Shown: positions 31,199-41,780 of the stretch, piece by piece
Layout: each line of letters begins with the position of its first letter
How positions within the stretch are numbered: the stretch's first letter is position 1
Assembly: GCF_038007305.1 (NCBI RefSeq)
Contig: NZ_JBBOWV010000001.1
Span: 1,251,501-1,315,500 of the forward strand
DNA from: Solibacillus sp. FSL W7-1436
GTDB lineage: Bacteria; Bacillota; Bacilli; Bacillales_A; Planococcaceae
Direction: 5' to 3'
DNA: 64,000 bases
Notes under the pieces: model-generated
Seen by the model: only the letters and a program-made list of their open reading frames with translations
The model's database searches: none
What the model was told of the DNA's origin: nothing
Made by a program: the position numbers and the translations under genes

Positions 31199-32275
31199 CT
31201 AACCCTCTTTTGGCTTGGCGAAAATCATACGCCCTGCTGATGTTTGAAGGACACTTGTTACAGTAACAGTAATCGCCTGTCCAATATAACTACGGCCGCC
31301 TTCTACGACAATCATTGTTCCGTCATCTAAATAGGCAACACCCTGATTGTGTTCTTTTCCGTCTTTAATGACAACGACTTGCATATCTTCACCCGGAATA
31401 ACAACCGGTTTCACAGCATTTGCCAAATCATTAATATTCAATACTTGTACACGGTGCAGTTCACAAACTTTATTTAAGTTGAAATCATTCGTCAGTATTT
31501 GGGCATTCATGTTTTTTGCTAAGCGAACCAGCTTTAAGTCCACTTCAGACACATCTTCAAAATCAACTTCCGTAATAAGTACCTTCGAAGCACGTTCGTC
31601 CTGAAGGCGTTTTAAAATATCAAGACCTCTGCGACCACGTGTACGCTTTAATGTATCGGATGAATCCGCAATATGCTGCAGTTCTGTCAATACAAACTGC
31701 GGCACGACTAAAATCCCTTCAACAAAGCCTGTTGTTGAAATATCGGCAATACGCCCATCGATAATGACACTTGTATCGAGCAATTTGTACTGCTGCTCCT
31801 GAACTTCCTTGACTGACCCGTCACTTTGACGTTTTTTCGTTGATTTCCCGGAAAAAATCTGCAATAGCTCATCCCGTTTACTGAATCCTAACCGGAATCC
31901 GAGATAGCCAAGGACAATGGATAAAATGGCAGGAACAACTGCGGTTATAACAGGAATGTTCATTTGATTGATGGCGACACCGACCAATGTAGCTACACAT
32001 AGCCCTACGATTAAACCGAGCGTACCAAACAGTAAATCCGCAGCCGGCAATTTGAATAATACTTCCTCTAACCAAGTAATTAATTTTACAAAGTAATCAG
32101 ATAATGCAAACGATAAAACGAATAACAAAGCAGCACCTATTGCAACACTGAAATATGGATTATTAAGCCATGGATTGGATGATAAGTTCATGAATGCATA
32201 TAATGGCGGTAAGAAAATGAGGCCTAATGCTCCACCGATAAATAAAAATGCTACTTGAATTATTTTCTTCAACAT
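31199..32275 (-). CDS. yacL: PIN/TRAM-domain membrane protein (YacL)
   Basis: A 358-residue protein. The start is the ATG of MLKKIIQVAFLFIGG at 32275, because GGAGGTGA lies seven bases upstream. Seen: four membrane helices in the first 140 residues, a PIN nuclease-like domain (KLLDTSVIIDGRIADI, TRGRRGLDIL, ILTNDFNLNKV with acidic residues) and a C-terminal TRAM domain (GKEHNQGVAYLDDGTMIVVEGG). The function is not established, but the family may be a membrane-bound RNase. In B. subtilis the gene upstream is disA; here it is a divergent transporter gene. Confidence 0.93.
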   Translation of the reverse strand: MLKKIIQVAFLFIGGALGLIFLPPLYAFMNLSSNPWLNNPYFSVAIGAALLFVLSFALSDYFVKLITWLEEVLFKLPAADLLFGTLGLIVGLCVATLVGVAINQMNIPVITAVVPAILSIVLGYLGFRLGFSKRDELLQIFSGKSTKKRQSDGSVKEVQEQQYKLLDTSVIIDGRIADISTTGFVEGILVVPQFVLTELQHIADSSDTLKRTRGRRGLDILKRLQDERASKVLITEVDFEDVSEVDLKLVRLAKNMNAQILTNDFNLNKVCELHRVQVLNINDLANAVKPVVIPGEDMQVVVIKDGKEHNQGVAYLDDGTMIVVEGGRSYIGQAITVTVTSVLQTSAGRMIFAKPKEG

Positions 32276-32557
32276 TTGTTTCACCTCCATTTAATAATTA
32301 TACATCTAAATTTTCATTCATGCGAAGCCCAGGTACCAAAAGCAAGGGCAAATAAACAATGAAATGTAATTAAATCCCAATATTAGAATTTTACCCATTT
32401 TTTAAGATTATCCCCTATTTAATAGTTAAATTTACGCGATATTAATTTAAAAATGACATACTTCATTCTAAATCCCCATTTCAGTAGTTTAATCAAATTT
32501 TTGCATATATTATTTTAGTATAATATACAATTTCAACTTAGAAGAGGAGAATACGTT

Positions 32558-33205
32558 TTGAATACTGCAAAAGAGGTAAAAATTTCTACTGCTGATCCTT
32601 CTGCTATTGGTTTATTCGGATTGGCTATTGTAACATTTGTTGCTTCCACTCAAAAATTAGGCTGGACAGAAGGCTTAGGTCTGGTTATTCCTTGGGCAAT
32701 ATTTTTGGGGGGTATTGCACAATTTTACGCATCCGTATTAGATTCAAAGCATAATAATACATTTGGTACGACGGCATTCGGCGCATATGGTTTGTTCTGG
32801 ATGGGTGTTGGTATGAGCTGGTTCGTTCAAGCCGGCATATTTGGTGCAACATTACAGGCATCTGCTGATACGACTCAGCTCGGTGTTGTGTATTTAGGTT
32901 ATTTAATCTTTACCCTATTTATGACGATTGGTGCAGCTGAAACAAATAAAGTTTTATTTGCCATCTTTGTAATGATCGATTTCTTATTTATCGGCCTGGC
33001 ATTAAGCTCATTTGGAATTATGGAGCATGGCATGCATTTACTTGCTGCCTACTCTGAGTTAATCATTGCCCTTTTATCATTTTACGGCGCAGGGGCCAAT
33101 GTACTCAACAAGCATTTCGGCTTCAGCTTCCTGCCGATCGGAAAGCCTTTTGGCATTTTCACAAGAGAAGCATTTTTAAAGAAAGAAAAAGCGGTAAAAG
33201 CATAA
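32558..33205 (+). CDS. Acetate uptake transporter, SatP/YaaH (GPR1/FUN34) family
   Basis: A 215-residue protein with six predicted membrane helices. Seen: DPSAIGLFGLAIVTFVAS near residue 13 (equivalent of the family NPAPLGL motif), GGIAQFYASVLDSKHNNTFGTTAFGAYGLFW, and conserved helices IGAAETNKVLFAIF and LLAAYSELIIALLSFYGAGANVLNKHFG. The family moves acetate or succinate with protons. The start is TTG with GAGGAG eight bases before. TATAAT lies at 32519-32524. It is the only plus-strand gene in the core cluster, inserted between radA and yacL where disA normally lies, and closed by its own terminator. Confidence 0.93.
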   Translation: MNTAKEVKISTADPSAIGLFGLAIVTFVASTQKLGWTEGLGLVIPWAIFLGGIAQFYASVLDSKHNNTFGTTAFGAYGLFWMGVGMSWFVQAGIFGATLQASADTTQLGVVYLGYLIFTLFMTIGAAETNKVLFAIFVMIDFLFIGLALSSFGIMEHGMHLLAAYSELIIALLSFYGAGANVLNKHFGFSFLPIGKPFGIFTREAFLKKEKAVKA

Positions 33206-33214
33206 TTATAAAAA

Positions 33215-33252
33215 GGCATGAAAAGTATTTTTACTTTTCATGCCTTCTTTTT
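33215..33252 (+). terminator. Terminator of the acetate transporter gene
   Basis: Perfect 13-bp stem ggcatgaaaagta / tacttttcatgcc with a tttt loop, followed by TTCTTTTT. Convergent with radA. Confidence 0.95.
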
Positions 33253-33278
33253 AGGACGAGTTAACAAAAACCCATTCC

Positions 33279-34652
33279 CTATAAATTTTGGAAAGATTCC
33301 CGCAGTGCGTCACTGATTGTTTCGACGCCAACGACTTGAATATCCGGCGGGAATTCCCAGCCACCGATATTGGAAGCTGGAATAAAGGCACGTTTGAACC
33401 CTAGTTTGGCCGCTTCCTGGACACGCTGTTCAATTCTTGAAACGCGGCGTACTTCACCGGTTAACCCGACTTCCCCGATAAAGCAGTCTGTCGGACGTAC
33501 TGTCTGGTCTTTAAAGCTTGAAACAATACTTGTTAATACAGCTAAATCAATCGCCGGCTCATCAAGCTTCACACCACCGGCAACTTTAATATAGGCATCC
33601 TGTGCCTGAAGCATCATGCCCATTCGTTTTTCCAGTACGGCCATTAAAAGCTGGACACGGTTCTGATCGACCCCAGTTGCCATACGCTTCGGATAATTAA
33701 AACTCGTTGGTGTAATAAGCGACTGTATTTCTACCAGGATCGGGCGAGTCCCTTCCATCGATGCAACGATTGTTGAACCTGGGGCACCTTGCGAACGTTC
33801 CTGTAAAAACAGCTCGGATGGATTTAATACTTCTTTTAATCCTCCGTGGAGCATTTCAAAAATCGCGATTTCATTTGTAGAACCAAAACGGTTTTTCTGA
33901 CTGCGTAAAATCCGGTGGTTATGATGGCGCTCCCCTTCAAAGTAAAGCACCGTATCTACCATATGTTCCAAAATACGCGGACCGGCAATCTGTCCTTCTT
34001 TTGTAACGTGACCAACAAGGAAAATAGCGATGTTTTTTGTCTTTGCGATACGCATCAGTTCCGCTGTACATTCACGTACTTGCGAAACACTGCCTGGCGC
34101 GCTTGTTATTTCCGGATGGTGTACCGTTTGAATTGAATCGACTATCACAAATTTCGGCTGTACTTCATCGATAGTCTGATTTAAAAACTCCAGATTCGTT
34201 TCCGAGTAAATATAAAGCTCCGGCGTATGTACACCCAGACGTTCAGCGCGCAGCTTCGTCTGACGTACAGATTCCTCACCGGAAATATATAATACACGTT
34301 TTCCCTGATTGGAAAGAAGCGCCGATACTTGAAGTAATAATGTCGATTTCCCGATACCAGGATCGCCGCCTATTAGTACTAGTGAGCCCGGTACAATACC
34401 GCCTCCAAGTACACGGTTAAACTCATTCATTTCTGTAGCGATACGTGTTTCTTCCTGTACTTCAACATGAATAATAGGTGTTGCCTTTGTCGCGGTTGTA
34501 GAATGCTGGAACGCTCCACGCGGTCCTTTTGTGATGACTTCGACTTCTTCATTCATCGTATTCCATTCACCGCAGCCAGGACAGCGCCCCATCCATTTTG
34601 CTGCTTCATAGCCACAGCTGCTGCACATAAATTTAGACTTCTTTTTCGCCAT
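33279..34652 (-). CDS. radA: DNA repair protein RadA (branch-migration helicase)
   Basis: A 457-residue RecA-like protein. Seen: zinc finger Cys10/Cys13/Cys24/Cys27, Walker [11 protein letters not shown] (95-104), the RadA signature SQKNRFGST, and a C-terminal Lon-like domain ([18 protein letters not shown]). GAAGGAGCTAGC precedes the ATG. It is separated from clpC by a strong terminator, so it is not simply the last gene of the CtsR operon. In B. subtilis it is followed by disA, which is absent here. Confidence 0.97.
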   Translation of the reverse strand: MAKKKSKFMCSSCGYEAAKWMGRCPGCGEWNTMNEEVEVITKGPRGAFQHSTTATKATPIIHVEVQEETRIATEMNEFNRVLGGGIVPGSLVLIGGDPGIGKSTLLLQVSALLSNQGKRVLYISGEESVRQTKLRAERLGVHTPELYIYSETNLEFLNQTIDEVQPKFVIVDSIQTVHHPEITSAPGSVSQVRECTAELMRIAKTKNIAIFLVGHVTKEGQIAGPRILEHMVDTVLYFEGERHHNHRILRSQKNRFGSTNEIAIFEMLHGGLKEVLNPSELFLQERSQGAPGSTIVASMEGTRPILVEIQSLITPTSFNYPKRMATGVDQNRVQLLMAVLEKRMGMMLQAQDAYIKVAGGVKLDEPAIDLAVLTSIVSSFKDQTVRPTDCFIGEVGLTGEVRRVSRIEQRVQEAAKLGFKRAFIPASNIGGWEFPPDIQVVGVETISDALRESFQNL

Positions 34653-34796
34653 TTTGCTAGCTCCTTCGAATGTTTGTTCCTATAATTGTACACGAAACAA
34701 AATCGAATACCCACTAATCTGCCGCGAAATTCTTTTTCAGCATTACTGCGTGTGACGGGGAGGACTGATTTTTATGTCTCCAACCCTACAACGATT

Positions 34797-34840
34797 AAAA
34801 AAACAGACGAAGCAGGGAATATCCAGCCTCGTCTGTTTTT
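34797..34840 (-). terminator. Terminator of the ctsR-mcsA-mcsB-clpC operon
   Basis: Stem acagacga / tcgtctgt, extended inward with an imperfect stem, followed on the minus strand by seven T residues, seven bases after the clpC stop codon. Confidence 0.9.
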
Positions 34841-34846
34841 TATTAA

Positions 34847-37291
34847 TTAATTCGTTGCTACTTTTTCTTGTGTACGTACGATAAACTCATTATCTACATA
34901 GTCAAGCACGACTGTTTGCGTCTTATCCAATGTACCTTTTAACAGCTCTTCGGATAAACGGTCTTCCACATGTTTTTGTAATGCACGGCGTAATGGACGC
35001 GCACCGTATTGTGGATCGTAGCCCTCTTCCGAAATTTTCTCAAGCGCTGCCTCTGTAAGCTGCAGTTCGATATCCTGCTCTTTCAGACGATTCTTTAAAG
35101 AGTTCGCCATTAATGACACAATTTCTTTTAAGTGATCTTTTTCCAATGAATGGAACACGATCATTTCGTCAATACGGTTTAAGAACTCTGGACGGAACGC
35201 TTTTTTCAGCTCTTCCAGCATTGTGCTCTTCATGTCTTTATCTTTCGAATCACTTAAACCAGCGCTGAATCCTACATGTTTGCGGTATTTAAGAGCATCT
35301 GCCCCAACATTCGATGTCATAATGACTACTGTGTTGCGGAAATCGACTACACGACCTTTTGAATCAGTTAAGCGACCGTCTTCCAACACTTGTAACAAGA
35401 TGTTGAACACATCCGGATGCGCTTTTTCGATTTCATCCAATAGTACAACCGAATAAGGCTTGCGGCGGACTTTTTCAGTCAATTGACCACCATCGTCAAA
35501 TCCTACATAGCCTGGAGGTGAACCGACTAAACGAGAAGTCGAATGTTTCTCCATATACTCGGACATATCTACACGAATCATCGCATCTTCATCACCGAAC
35601 ATTACTTCAGCAAGTGCCCGCGCCAGTTCCGTTTTACCGACACCTGTAGGCCCAAGGAAGATAAATGAACCGATTGGGCGTTTCGGATCTTTTAAACCAG
35701 CACGTGCACGACGGATAGCACGGGAAATCGCCTCTACCGCTTCACCCTGACCAACTACACGTTTGTGTAATTCTTCTTCAAGGTTTAATAACTTCGCAGA
35801 TTCTGCCTGTGCGATTTTCGAAACTGGAATTCCCGTCCACATCGCTACCACTTGCGCAATGTCATCTACATATACTGTAGACTCTTCTTTGCCTTGTTTT
35901 TCTTTCCACTCTTTTTTCAGTTGTTCAAGCTCTTGTTTCAGCTTTTGCTCTGTATCACGTAATGCAGCTGCTTTTTCAAATTCCTGTCCTGAAACAGCGG
36001 CATTCTTTTCAGATCTAATGCCTTCCAATTTATCTTCCAACTCTTTTAAATTAGGTGGAACAGTATAAGAGCGTAAGCGCACTTTTGAACCAGCCTCATC
36101 GATTAAGTCAATTGCTTTATCCGGTAAGAAACGATCCGAAATGTAGCGATCCGATAATTTTGCAGCTGCTTCTACCGCTTCATCCGAAATTTTCACACGG
36201 TGATGTGCTTCATAGCGATCACGTAAACCATTAATAATTTGAATTGTTTCTTCAACAGATGGCTCATCAACTTGGATCGGTTGGAAACGACGCTCTAAAG
36301 CCGCGTCTTTTTCGATATATTTGCGGTACTCATCCAATGTTGTCGCACCGATACATTGCAGTTCCCCACGTGCCAGTGATGGTTTTAAAATATTTGACGC
36401 ATCAATTGCACCTTCAGCACCGCCTGCACCGATCAATGTATGAAGCTCATCGATGAATAGAATAATATTGCCGGCCTGGCGAATTTCATCCATCACTTTT
36501 TTCAGACGGTCCTCAAATTCCCCACGATATTTTGTACCTGCAACAACTGTACCCATATCAAGCGTCATTACACGTTTATCGCGTAGTGTTTCCGGTACTT
36601 CATTATTGATGATTTGCTGTGCCAAACCTTCTGCAATGGCCGTTTTACCGACACCAGGTTCCCCGATCAGCACCGGGTTGTTTTTTGTACGGCGTGACAG
36701 TACTTCTACAACACGTGTAATTTCTTTTGAACGGCCGATAACCGGGTCAAGTGAACCTTCACGCGCTACCGCTGTTAAATCGCGGGCTAAGCTATCAAGT
36801 GTTGGTGTATTGACTGTTTGCGTCATGCTTGAATTACCGCTATTGTTTGAGTCGTTATTGCCCAATAACAGTAAAACTTGTTGGCGTGCCTTATTGATGC
36901 TTACACCTGTATTCGCCAGTACGCGGGCAGCAACCCCTTCACCTTCACGAATTAAAGCTAATAAAATATGCTCTGTTCCGACATATGCATGCCCTAATTT
37001 ACGCGATTCATCCAATGAAAGTTCGATTACCTTTTTAGCACGCGGTGTGTAATGTACGATAGGACCTACATCTTCAGTGCCCTTTCCAACGAGTTCTTCA
37101 ATGCCAGTTTCAATCATTTGAGGGCTAATATTAATTGCTTCCAGAGCTTTAGCGGCAATTCCGCCACCTTCACGAATTAAGCCAAGTAAAATATGTTCAG
37201 TTCCGATTTCTTTATGCTTAAGACGAATTGCCTCTTCTTGAGCAAGTTGTAATACCTTCTGAGCACGTTGTGTGAATCGATTAAACATCAT
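34847..37291 (-). CDS. clpC: ATP-dependent Clp protease ATPase subunit ClpC
   Basis: An 814-residue Hsp100 unfoldase. Domains in order: Clp N-domain (about 1-145), AAA-1 with Walker [10 protein letters not shown], middle domain with UVR motif (about 420-455), AAA-2 with [11 protein letters not shown], and a VGF loop (KHVGFSAG) that docks ClpP. Full family length. Its ATG overlaps the mcsB stop codon by four bases. Co-regulated by CtsR; McsA/McsB act as adaptor and arginine kinase that mark substrates for it. Confidence 0.98.
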   Translation of the reverse strand: MMFNRFTQRAQKVLQLAQEEAIRLKHKEIGTEHILLGLIREGGGIAAKALEAINISPQMIETGIEELVGKGTEDVGPIVHYTPRAKKVIELSLDESRKLGHAYVGTEHILLALIREGEGVAARVLANTGVSINKARQQVLLLLGNNDSNNSGNSSMTQTVNTPTLDSLARDLTAVAREGSLDPVIGRSKEITRVVEVLSRRTKNNPVLIGEPGVGKTAIAEGLAQQIINNEVPETLRDKRVMTLDMGTVVAGTKYRGEFEDRLKKVMDEIRQAGNIILFIDELHTLIGAGGAEGAIDASNILKPSLARGELQCIGATTLDEYRKYIEKDAALERRFQPIQVDEPSVEETIQIINGLRDRYEAHHRVKISDEAVEAAAKLSDRYISDRFLPDKAIDLIDEAGSKVRLRSYTVPPNLKELEDKLEGIRSEKNAAVSGQEFEKAAALRDTEQKLKQELEQLKKEWKEKQGKEESTVYVDDIAQVVAMWTGIPVSKIAQAESAKLLNLEEELHKRVVGQGEAVEAISRAIRRARAGLKDPKRPIGSFIFLGPTGVGKTELARALAEVMFGDEDAMIRVDMSEYMEKHSTSRLVGSPPGYVGFDDGGQLTEKVRRKPYSVVLLDEIEKAHPDVFNILLQVLEDGRLTDSKGRVVDFRNTVVIMTSNVGADALKYRKHVGFSAGLSDSKDKDMKSTMLEELKKAFRPEFLNRIDEMIVFHSLEKDHLKEIVSLMANSLKNRLKEQDIELQLTEAALEKISEEGYDPQYGARPLRRALQKHVEDRLSEELLKGTLDKTQTVVLDYVDNEFIVRTQEKVATN

Positions 37292-38385
37292 AGAAAATCC
37301 TCTCCTTTTTCCCCATTGTTTGTAGCTTCATCTTGCTCGTTTAACTTTTCTTGCAACAGCTTCGCACGATACATATCGCGCTCTGCCGGTTGTAACGTAG
37401 TACCAATATATTGCTGAATGAGTCCAGGTTGCATAATAAGCATGCACTCATTTAGTTTACGCTGTGAAATTGCTTCTAATAATCCTAAACTTACCCCAAG
37501 ACGCACATTTGATAAACAGCTTGCTGCTTCTTCACTTGTTAAAATTCTTGCGTACTTCAAAGTACCAAGTGAACGGCTAAGGCGGTCTTCCAATACGGAA
37601 GGCGCTCGCATCAGCAAATTTTTGCGGGCAAGCTCTTCTTTTTTGATCACTTGCTCTACAACATCCTGAAGCTCCTGCAAAATCAAATCTTCTGATTTAC
37701 CTAATGTGATCTGGTTTGATATTTGATAAATATTCCCTAAATTTTCACTGCCTTCTCCATATATACCCCGCACCACCATTCCTAACCGTGTCATCATCTG
37801 AATTAACGGATTCATCTGCTTCATCATTGTGAGTGCCGGTAAATGGAGCATAACAGAAGCTCGAAGTCCTGTTCCGACATTTGTCGGGCAGCTTGTCAAA
37901 TAACCATAGCGGTCTTCATATGCATACGTAATTGACTTACTTAGGTAGCGGTCAATATTACGAGCCTTATCAAATGCCTCTTTTAAATTCATCCCTTGCA
38001 TAAGGCTCTGGATGCGAATATGATCCTCTTCATTTACTAATATGCTAATGGATTCATCTTTTGTTAAAAAAAATGATCCAATTTTTTTTCTTCGTGCCAA
38101 ATTCGGGCTGATCAAATGCTTCTCCACTAATATTTGGCGTTGTAAAACCGGCATATCTTTTATTTGGAAATAGGAAAACTGATATGGATTGTTATCCGAA
38201 GATAATAATGACTGCATCATTTTTTCTTCGATCAGTTGTGCTTCCTGTTCGGTAAAACTTATCGGAAATCGAGTATTGGCAATATTACGAGCAAGCCGAA
38301 TGCGCGTGCTAATGACGATATCTGAATCGCTTTCGTGCTGCATCCAGCTGGGACTGGCATTCGTTAAAAAATGCTCGATGTTCAT
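37288..38385 (-). CDS. mcsB: Protein-arginine kinase McsB
   Basis: A 365-residue guanido-phosphotransferase homologue. Seen: [15 protein letters not shown] (substrate loop region), [11 protein letters not shown], and the catalytic core [20 protein letters not shown]. It phosphorylates arginine on CtsR and on misfolded proteins so that ClpCP degrades them. It overlaps mcsA and clpC by ATGA. Confidence 0.97.
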   Translation of the reverse strand: MNIEHFLTNASPSWMQHESDSDIVISTRIRLARNIANTRFPISFTEQEAQLIEEKMMQSLLSSDNNPYQFSYFQIKDMPVLQRQILVEKHLISPNLARRKKIGSFFLTKDESISILVNEEDHIRIQSLMQGMNLKEAFDKARNIDRYLSKSITYAYEDRYGYLTSCPTNVGTGLRASVMLHLPALTMMKQMNPLIQMMTRLGMVVRGIYGEGSENLGNIYQISNQITLGKSEDLILQELQDVVEQVIKKEELARKNLLMRAPSVLEDRLSRSLGTLKYARILTSEEAASCLSNVRLGVSLGLLEAISQRKLNECMLIMQPGLIQQYIGTTLQPAERDMYRAKLLQEKLNEQDEATNNGEKGEDFL

Positions 38386-38924
38386 GCGTTCCCCTCACCT
38401 TCCTGTTTTATTTTACTTTCCAATTCCCTGACTTCATCACGTATGGAAGCGGCATCTTCAAAGCGTTCTTCAGCAATAGCTTGCTGCAGTGATGAACGGA
38501 GCTCTTGAATTTGTAGTTCTACTTTCTCTTTCGAAGGTCCTTCTTCCACATACCCTACATGCTGAGTACCTGCCTGAAGTCGTTCAAGTAGCTGTGGTAA
38601 TTGCTCACTAAATGTTTCGTAACACTGACCGCATCCAAACTTACCTTGCTTTAAAAACTGCCGGTACGTAAACCCGCAGGAAGGACATGTTTTTGGACTG
38701 GCTGTATTCGTTGTCGTACTTTCTTTTTTTGCATTCACAGGCACAAAATTGAACCAATTTGAAATAAGCTGCTGAAGAGATGCAGGCTCTTCATTTACAT
38801 CAAATTGAAATGGATGAAATTGAGTGGCACATACTTCACAGTAGTGACGCTCGACTTTTTGACCATTGTGAACTTGAGTAACGGTAACATTGGCATGACG
38901 CTGTTTACAATGCTCACATATCAT
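38382..38924 (-). CDS. mcsA: McsA, activator of McsB
   Basis: A 180-residue protein with two zinc clusters, Cys3/Cys6/Cys29/Cys32 and Cys80/Cys83/Cys98/Cys101, and a C-terminal UVR motif (about 138-175, LRSSLQQAIAEERFEDAASI). It binds and activates McsB and links it to ClpC. Its 3-prime end overlaps the mcsB start by four bases. Confidence 0.96.
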   Translation of the reverse strand: MICEHCKQRHANVTVTQVHNGQKVERHYCEVCATQFHPFQFDVNEEPASLQQLISNWFNFVPVNAKKESTTTNTASPKTCPSCGFTYRQFLKQGKFGCGQCYETFSEQLPQLLERLQAGTQHVGYVEEGPSKEKVELQIQELRSSLQQAIAEERFEDAASIRDEVRELESKIKQEGEGNA

Positions 38925-38936
38925 AATAATCCACCT

Positions 38937-39401
38937 CTACTTTTCAAAAGAAATCGTTTGTAGCATTGCATGCATAATACGTGCTCTTAGCTCATCACGC
39001 AGCGGTAATGCTACTTGTAATGTGACACGATCTAAAGCGGCCTTCATAATGCTAGCTTCTCGCTCTGTAATAATGTCCTCATCCAATAACCGGAAAATAA
39101 TACGTTCAGCATTAGTCTGGGCAATGGCGTTACCTATTTGTGTTTCCATTTCGTCAAGTAAATTTTTCTTAGAGTGGATTGTTACACGCAAAATCCGAAT
39201 ATAACCGCCACCACCCCGCTTACTCTCTACATAGTAGCCATGCTCGGTCGTGAAACGTGTATTGATAACGTAATTGATTTGGGAAGGAGCACAGGCAAAT
39301 TGCTTTGCTAATTCATTTCGCTTTATTTCAATAAGTCCCTGTCCCTCTAATTCAATAACTTCCTTCAAATACCCTTCAATTATGTCAGATATATTCCTCA
39401 T
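38937..39401 (-). CDS. ctsR: Transcriptional repressor CtsR
   Basis: A 154-residue heat-shock repressor. The start is the ATG of MRNISDIIEGYLKEV at 39401, because GAGAGGTGA is eight bases before it; a GTG four codons upstream overlaps that SD. Seen: winged HTH with AKQFACAPSQINYVINTRFTTEHGY and the glycine-rich wing KRGGGGYIRI; the C-terminal domain includes the McsB-contact region. It represses its own operon through the operator at 39429-39445. Confidence 0.97.
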   Translation of the reverse strand: MRNISDIIEGYLKEVIELEGQGLIEIKRNELAKQFACAPSQINYVINTRFTTEHGYYVESKRGGGGYIRILRVTIHSKKNLLDEMETQIGNAIAQTNAERIIFRLLDEDIITEREASIMKAALDRVTLQVALPLRDELRARIMHAMLQTISFEK

Positions 39402-39428
39402 GCTGTCTCTCACCTCTCATCAACTGAC

Positions 39429-39445
39429 TTTGACTATCTTTGACT
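39429..39445 (-). promoter_or_regulatory. CtsR operator
   Basis: On the minus strand AGTCAAAGATAGTCAAA, a direct heptad repeat that fully matches the known (A/G)GTCAAANAN(A/G)GTCAAA CtsR box. It lies just downstream of the -10 candidate TATATT, which has a -35 TTGCAT 18 bp upstream. Confidence 0.93.
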
Positions 39446-39480
39446 TAAATATACAATATTTATTTTTTGAAATGCAACTA
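39446..39480 (-). promoter_or_regulatory. SigA promoter of the ctsR operon
   Basis: On the minus strand TTGCAT, an 18-bp spacer, then TATATT, immediately upstream of the CtsR box so that bound repressor would block transcription initiation. Confidence 0.7.
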
Positions 39481-39533
39481 ATCACTCTTGTTTTAGGTTT
39501 CCCTATTTTCACACTAATAAATCCCTATTTATG

Positions 39534-39573
39534 TAAAAAAGCGATAAGGTGTTTTTAAACAAACCTTACCGCT
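39534..39573 (-). terminator. Terminator after the DUF4870-like gene
   Basis: Stem agcgataaggt / accttaccgct with one wobble and six T residues on the minus strand. It isolates the ctsR promoter from upstream transcription. Confidence 0.88.
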
Positions 39574-39603
39574 TTATATGAACTTTGCCAAATTGAGGGT
39601 AAA

Positions 39604-39909
39604 TTATACCCAGCGACCGACAATTGGATAATTCCAATGCTGATCAGATAATGCTTTTACAATACCGATGACCGGTGCAATCCAGAAAATAAGTAAAAAT
39701 ACTAACAGGAATGGTAAACCGATTAATACTACAGAAAGAGCTCCTGCAATCGCAATTAGAATTCCGAATACAACCTGGAATAGCAACGCTTGGATTGCTG
39801 TACGCTTTACTTCATCTTCAGAACTTATTAAGAAAAACAGAATCGGTACAAGGAACGGCGCAAAGAATGCACTGGCATGAATGATGATTTTCGACCATTT
39901 AGATTCCAT
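39604..39909 (-). CDS. DUF4870-like membrane protein
   Basis: A 101-residue protein with three hydrophobic helices (about 10-28, 38-65 and 67-88). The pattern of an N-terminal WSKIIIHASAFFAPFLVPI, a charged cytoplasmic loop (SEDEVKRTAIQALLFQ) and a WIAPVIGIVKA third helix resembles Tic20/DUF4870 family proteins. GTGAGGTTGAT precedes the ATG. Function unknown. It is followed by a terminator, so it is probably monocistronic, or the last gene after the 70-residue protein at 40030. Confidence 0.75.
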   Translation of the reverse strand: MESKWSKIIIHASAFFAPFLVPILFFLISSEDEVKRTAIQALLFQVVFGILIAIAGALSVVLIGLPFLLVFLLIFWIAPVIGIVKALSDQHWNYPIVGRWV

Positions 39910-40029
39910 TTGTTATCAACCTCACTTTAGTTTATTAGCTTATTTACGGATAATATTCATAAAAGTTTCATAGAGAGGACAAAAATCCCGAATTTTATTT
40001 CGAGATTTCCAAGTGACATCTATAGTTAT

Positions 40030-40242
40030 TCAGTATGGGCCTCTATCTTTCGGGTTGTCCCCTTCCTGAGGGAATAAAAAATATGAAATAACCGCGGTTA
40101 GGATGGTTGCTCCAATAACTATTAAAATCCGGTCGCGACCGCCTACTTCTGCATAATTGTTGACGAGCATAATATAAGATGCAATCGCCACCCCAAGAGA
40201 CAATGGTAAAACAAACTTCAAACGTCCTTTATGAAACTTCAT
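40030..40242 (-). CDS. Small membrane protein, unrecognised
   Basis: A 70-residue protein with two membrane helices (about 10-27 and 38-57), a basic N-terminus (MKFHKGRLK) and a polar tail EGDNPKDRGPY. A fair SD (GAAAGGCG) precedes the ATG. No family recognised. Two-helix proteins of this pattern are common in Bacillales. The length and base composition agree with a real gene; no paralogue is in the window. Confidence 0.6.
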   Translation of the reverse strand: MKFHKGRLKFVLPLSLGVAIASYIMLVNNYAEVGGRDRILIVIGATILTAVISYFLFPQEGDNPKDRGPY

Positions 40243-40330
40243 TTATACAACGCCTTTCACTATTTACTGCATCATTTTAATAGTTATTATATTACCTCAA
40301 ATACAAATTACTGTAAATTTTTAATCTTTA

Positions 40331-40358
40331 TAGAAATATTACTGATATTATCCGATAT
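40331..40358 (+). promoter_or_regulatory. Candidate SigD-type promoter of the HemAT gene
   Basis: TAGA, a 16-bp spacer, then TCCGATAT, about 49 bp upstream of the ATG. The SigD consensus is TAAA-N15-GCCGATAA; three of four and six of eight bases agree. In B. subtilis chemotaxis receptors are SigD-controlled. Confidence 0.35.
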
Positions 40359-40406
40359 AAGCAGTAAAATAGTATTATTTAATAAATAGATGAAACGAGG
40401 AAGAAC

Positions 40407-41720
40407 ATGGGTATTCTGTTTTCAAGAGCAACAAAAGTTTCAAACAAGCCTTATTTTGATATAGCCAATTATGAGCAGCAAGTAAATCTGGATGTTTCAA
40501 ACTATCCTGACTTACATAAACAGCTTCAACTGCTAAAATTAACGACAGAGGATTTGGCCGTGATTAAACAGCTGGAACCTTTTGCACAACAGGTTGTTCC
40601 GGTTATGGTGGAGAAGTTTTACGGTGCAGTCAGCTTAAGTCCGGAGCTCGTGGATATTATAGGAAGTTCTGCCCGAATGGAGCGTCTTAAAGGTACTTTA
40701 ACGAAGCATTTAGAAGCAATGTTCAACTGTAATATCGATTCAAATTATATAGAGGAACGACAAACGATTGCACATGTCCATGTCAAAATCGGACTGCGAT
40801 CAAAGTGGTATATTGCATCATTCCAATCGTTAATGACAACATTTATCGACTTTATCAGTAAAATTACAATGTCGAATGTAGAAATGGCCAAAGCAATTGA
40901 TGCTTTTTCAAAACTTATCAACTTCGAGCAGCAGCTTGTGATTGAAGCATACGAAAAAGAAGAGCAGCGCATCCGTACTGAAAGTCTGGAAATGAAATAC
41001 CGAATTGTAGAGCGAATCCAACATACTGCACAAGAGTTAACACTTATTAGTGATCAGACAAATGCCTCATTACAGGAAATTGCGAGCCAGTCCGAAGAAA
41101 TTGCTTCCAACACAACACAAGGATTAAGTTTAGTAGCGGAAACAGAGAATAGATCAACGACTGGGACTACATATTTAGTTAACCAAACAGCCATTATGAC
41201 AAATATTTTAGATCGTGTGGATACACTTGAATCATCAATGGTGAAACTGCGTCAATCATCTAAAAAAATAGCTGAAATTGTAGGATTAGTAACAGGGATT
41301 GCCGATCAGACAAACTTGCTTGCATTAAATGCATCCATTGAAGCAGCACGCGCAGGTGAACACGGGAAAGGATTTGCAGTAGTAGCCGATGAAGTTCGAA
41401 AGCTTGCTGAGGAAACTAAAAATGCGGTACAAAACGTCTCTCATTTAATTAAAGAAACCGAACTTAGTATTTCCCAAATGTCCGTCTCTGTAACAAGTGT
41501 TGATGAGCAGGTAAAAATGAGCGTGGATACGCAGAAAAACTTGGCGGATTCCTTTACTTCGATTACAGAAGCAGTACATGGCATTAAAGTGCAATATGAA
41601 AACACGAATGAAGACATTCATGCCATTTCATCTGTTATTACCGGTTTAACACATACATCCAACAATGTGTTAACATCTTCGGATTCATTGCTCCGTATTG
41701 TTCAGGAGCTGCATGATTAA
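40407..41720 (+). CDS. hemAT: Haem-containing aerotaxis transducer (globin-coupled sensor)
   Basis: A 437-residue soluble receptor: globin domain (about 25-195) and methyl-accepting signalling domain (about 200-437). In the globin domain [13 protein letters not shown] contains the probable proximal haem ligand, His125 by alignment to B. subtilis HemAT, and KFYGAVSL contains the distal Tyr72. The signalling tip is [20 protein letters not shown] with [22 protein letters not shown] with GAGGAAG upstream. It senses O2 and signals to CheA. Convergent with the thioesterase gene through a shared terminator. Confidence 0.94.
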   Translation: MGILFSRATKVSNKPYFDIANYEQQVNLDVSNYPDLHKQLQLLKLTTEDLAVIKQLEPFAQQVVPVMVEKFYGAVSLSPELVDIIGSSARMERLKGTLTKHLEAMFNCNIDSNYIEERQTIAHVHVKIGLRSKWYIASFQSLMTTFIDFISKITMSNVEMAKAIDAFSKLINFEQQLVIEAYEKEEQRIRTESLEMKYRIVERIQHTAQELTLISDQTNASLQEIASQSEEIASNTTQGLSLVAETENRSTTGTTYLVNQTAIMTNILDRVDTLESSMVKLRQSSKKIAEIVGLVTGIADQTNLLALNASIEAARAGEHGKGFAVVADEVRKLAEETKNAVQNVSHLIKETELSISQMSVSVTSVDEQVKMSVDTQKNLADSFTSITEAVHGIKVQYENTNEDIHAISSVITGLTHTSNNVLTSSDSLLRIVQELHD

Positions 41721-41735
41721 TTTTTTTAAAATACA

Positions 41736-41780
41736 AAAGGGATATCAAATGGCATTTTGCATTTGATATCCCCTTTTTTT
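41736..41780 (+). terminator. Bidirectional terminator between hemAT and the thioesterase
   Basis: Stem gggatatcaaatg / catttgatatccc with T-runs on both sides (plus strand CCCCTTTTTTT; minus strand a shorter run). It overlaps the thioesterase stop region. Confidence 0.9.

Noticed and set aside
36453-37052. 199-residue plus-strand open frame inside clpC
   Set aside because: It is antisense to conserved clpC coding sequence, has no SD and its composition is that of a shadow frame.
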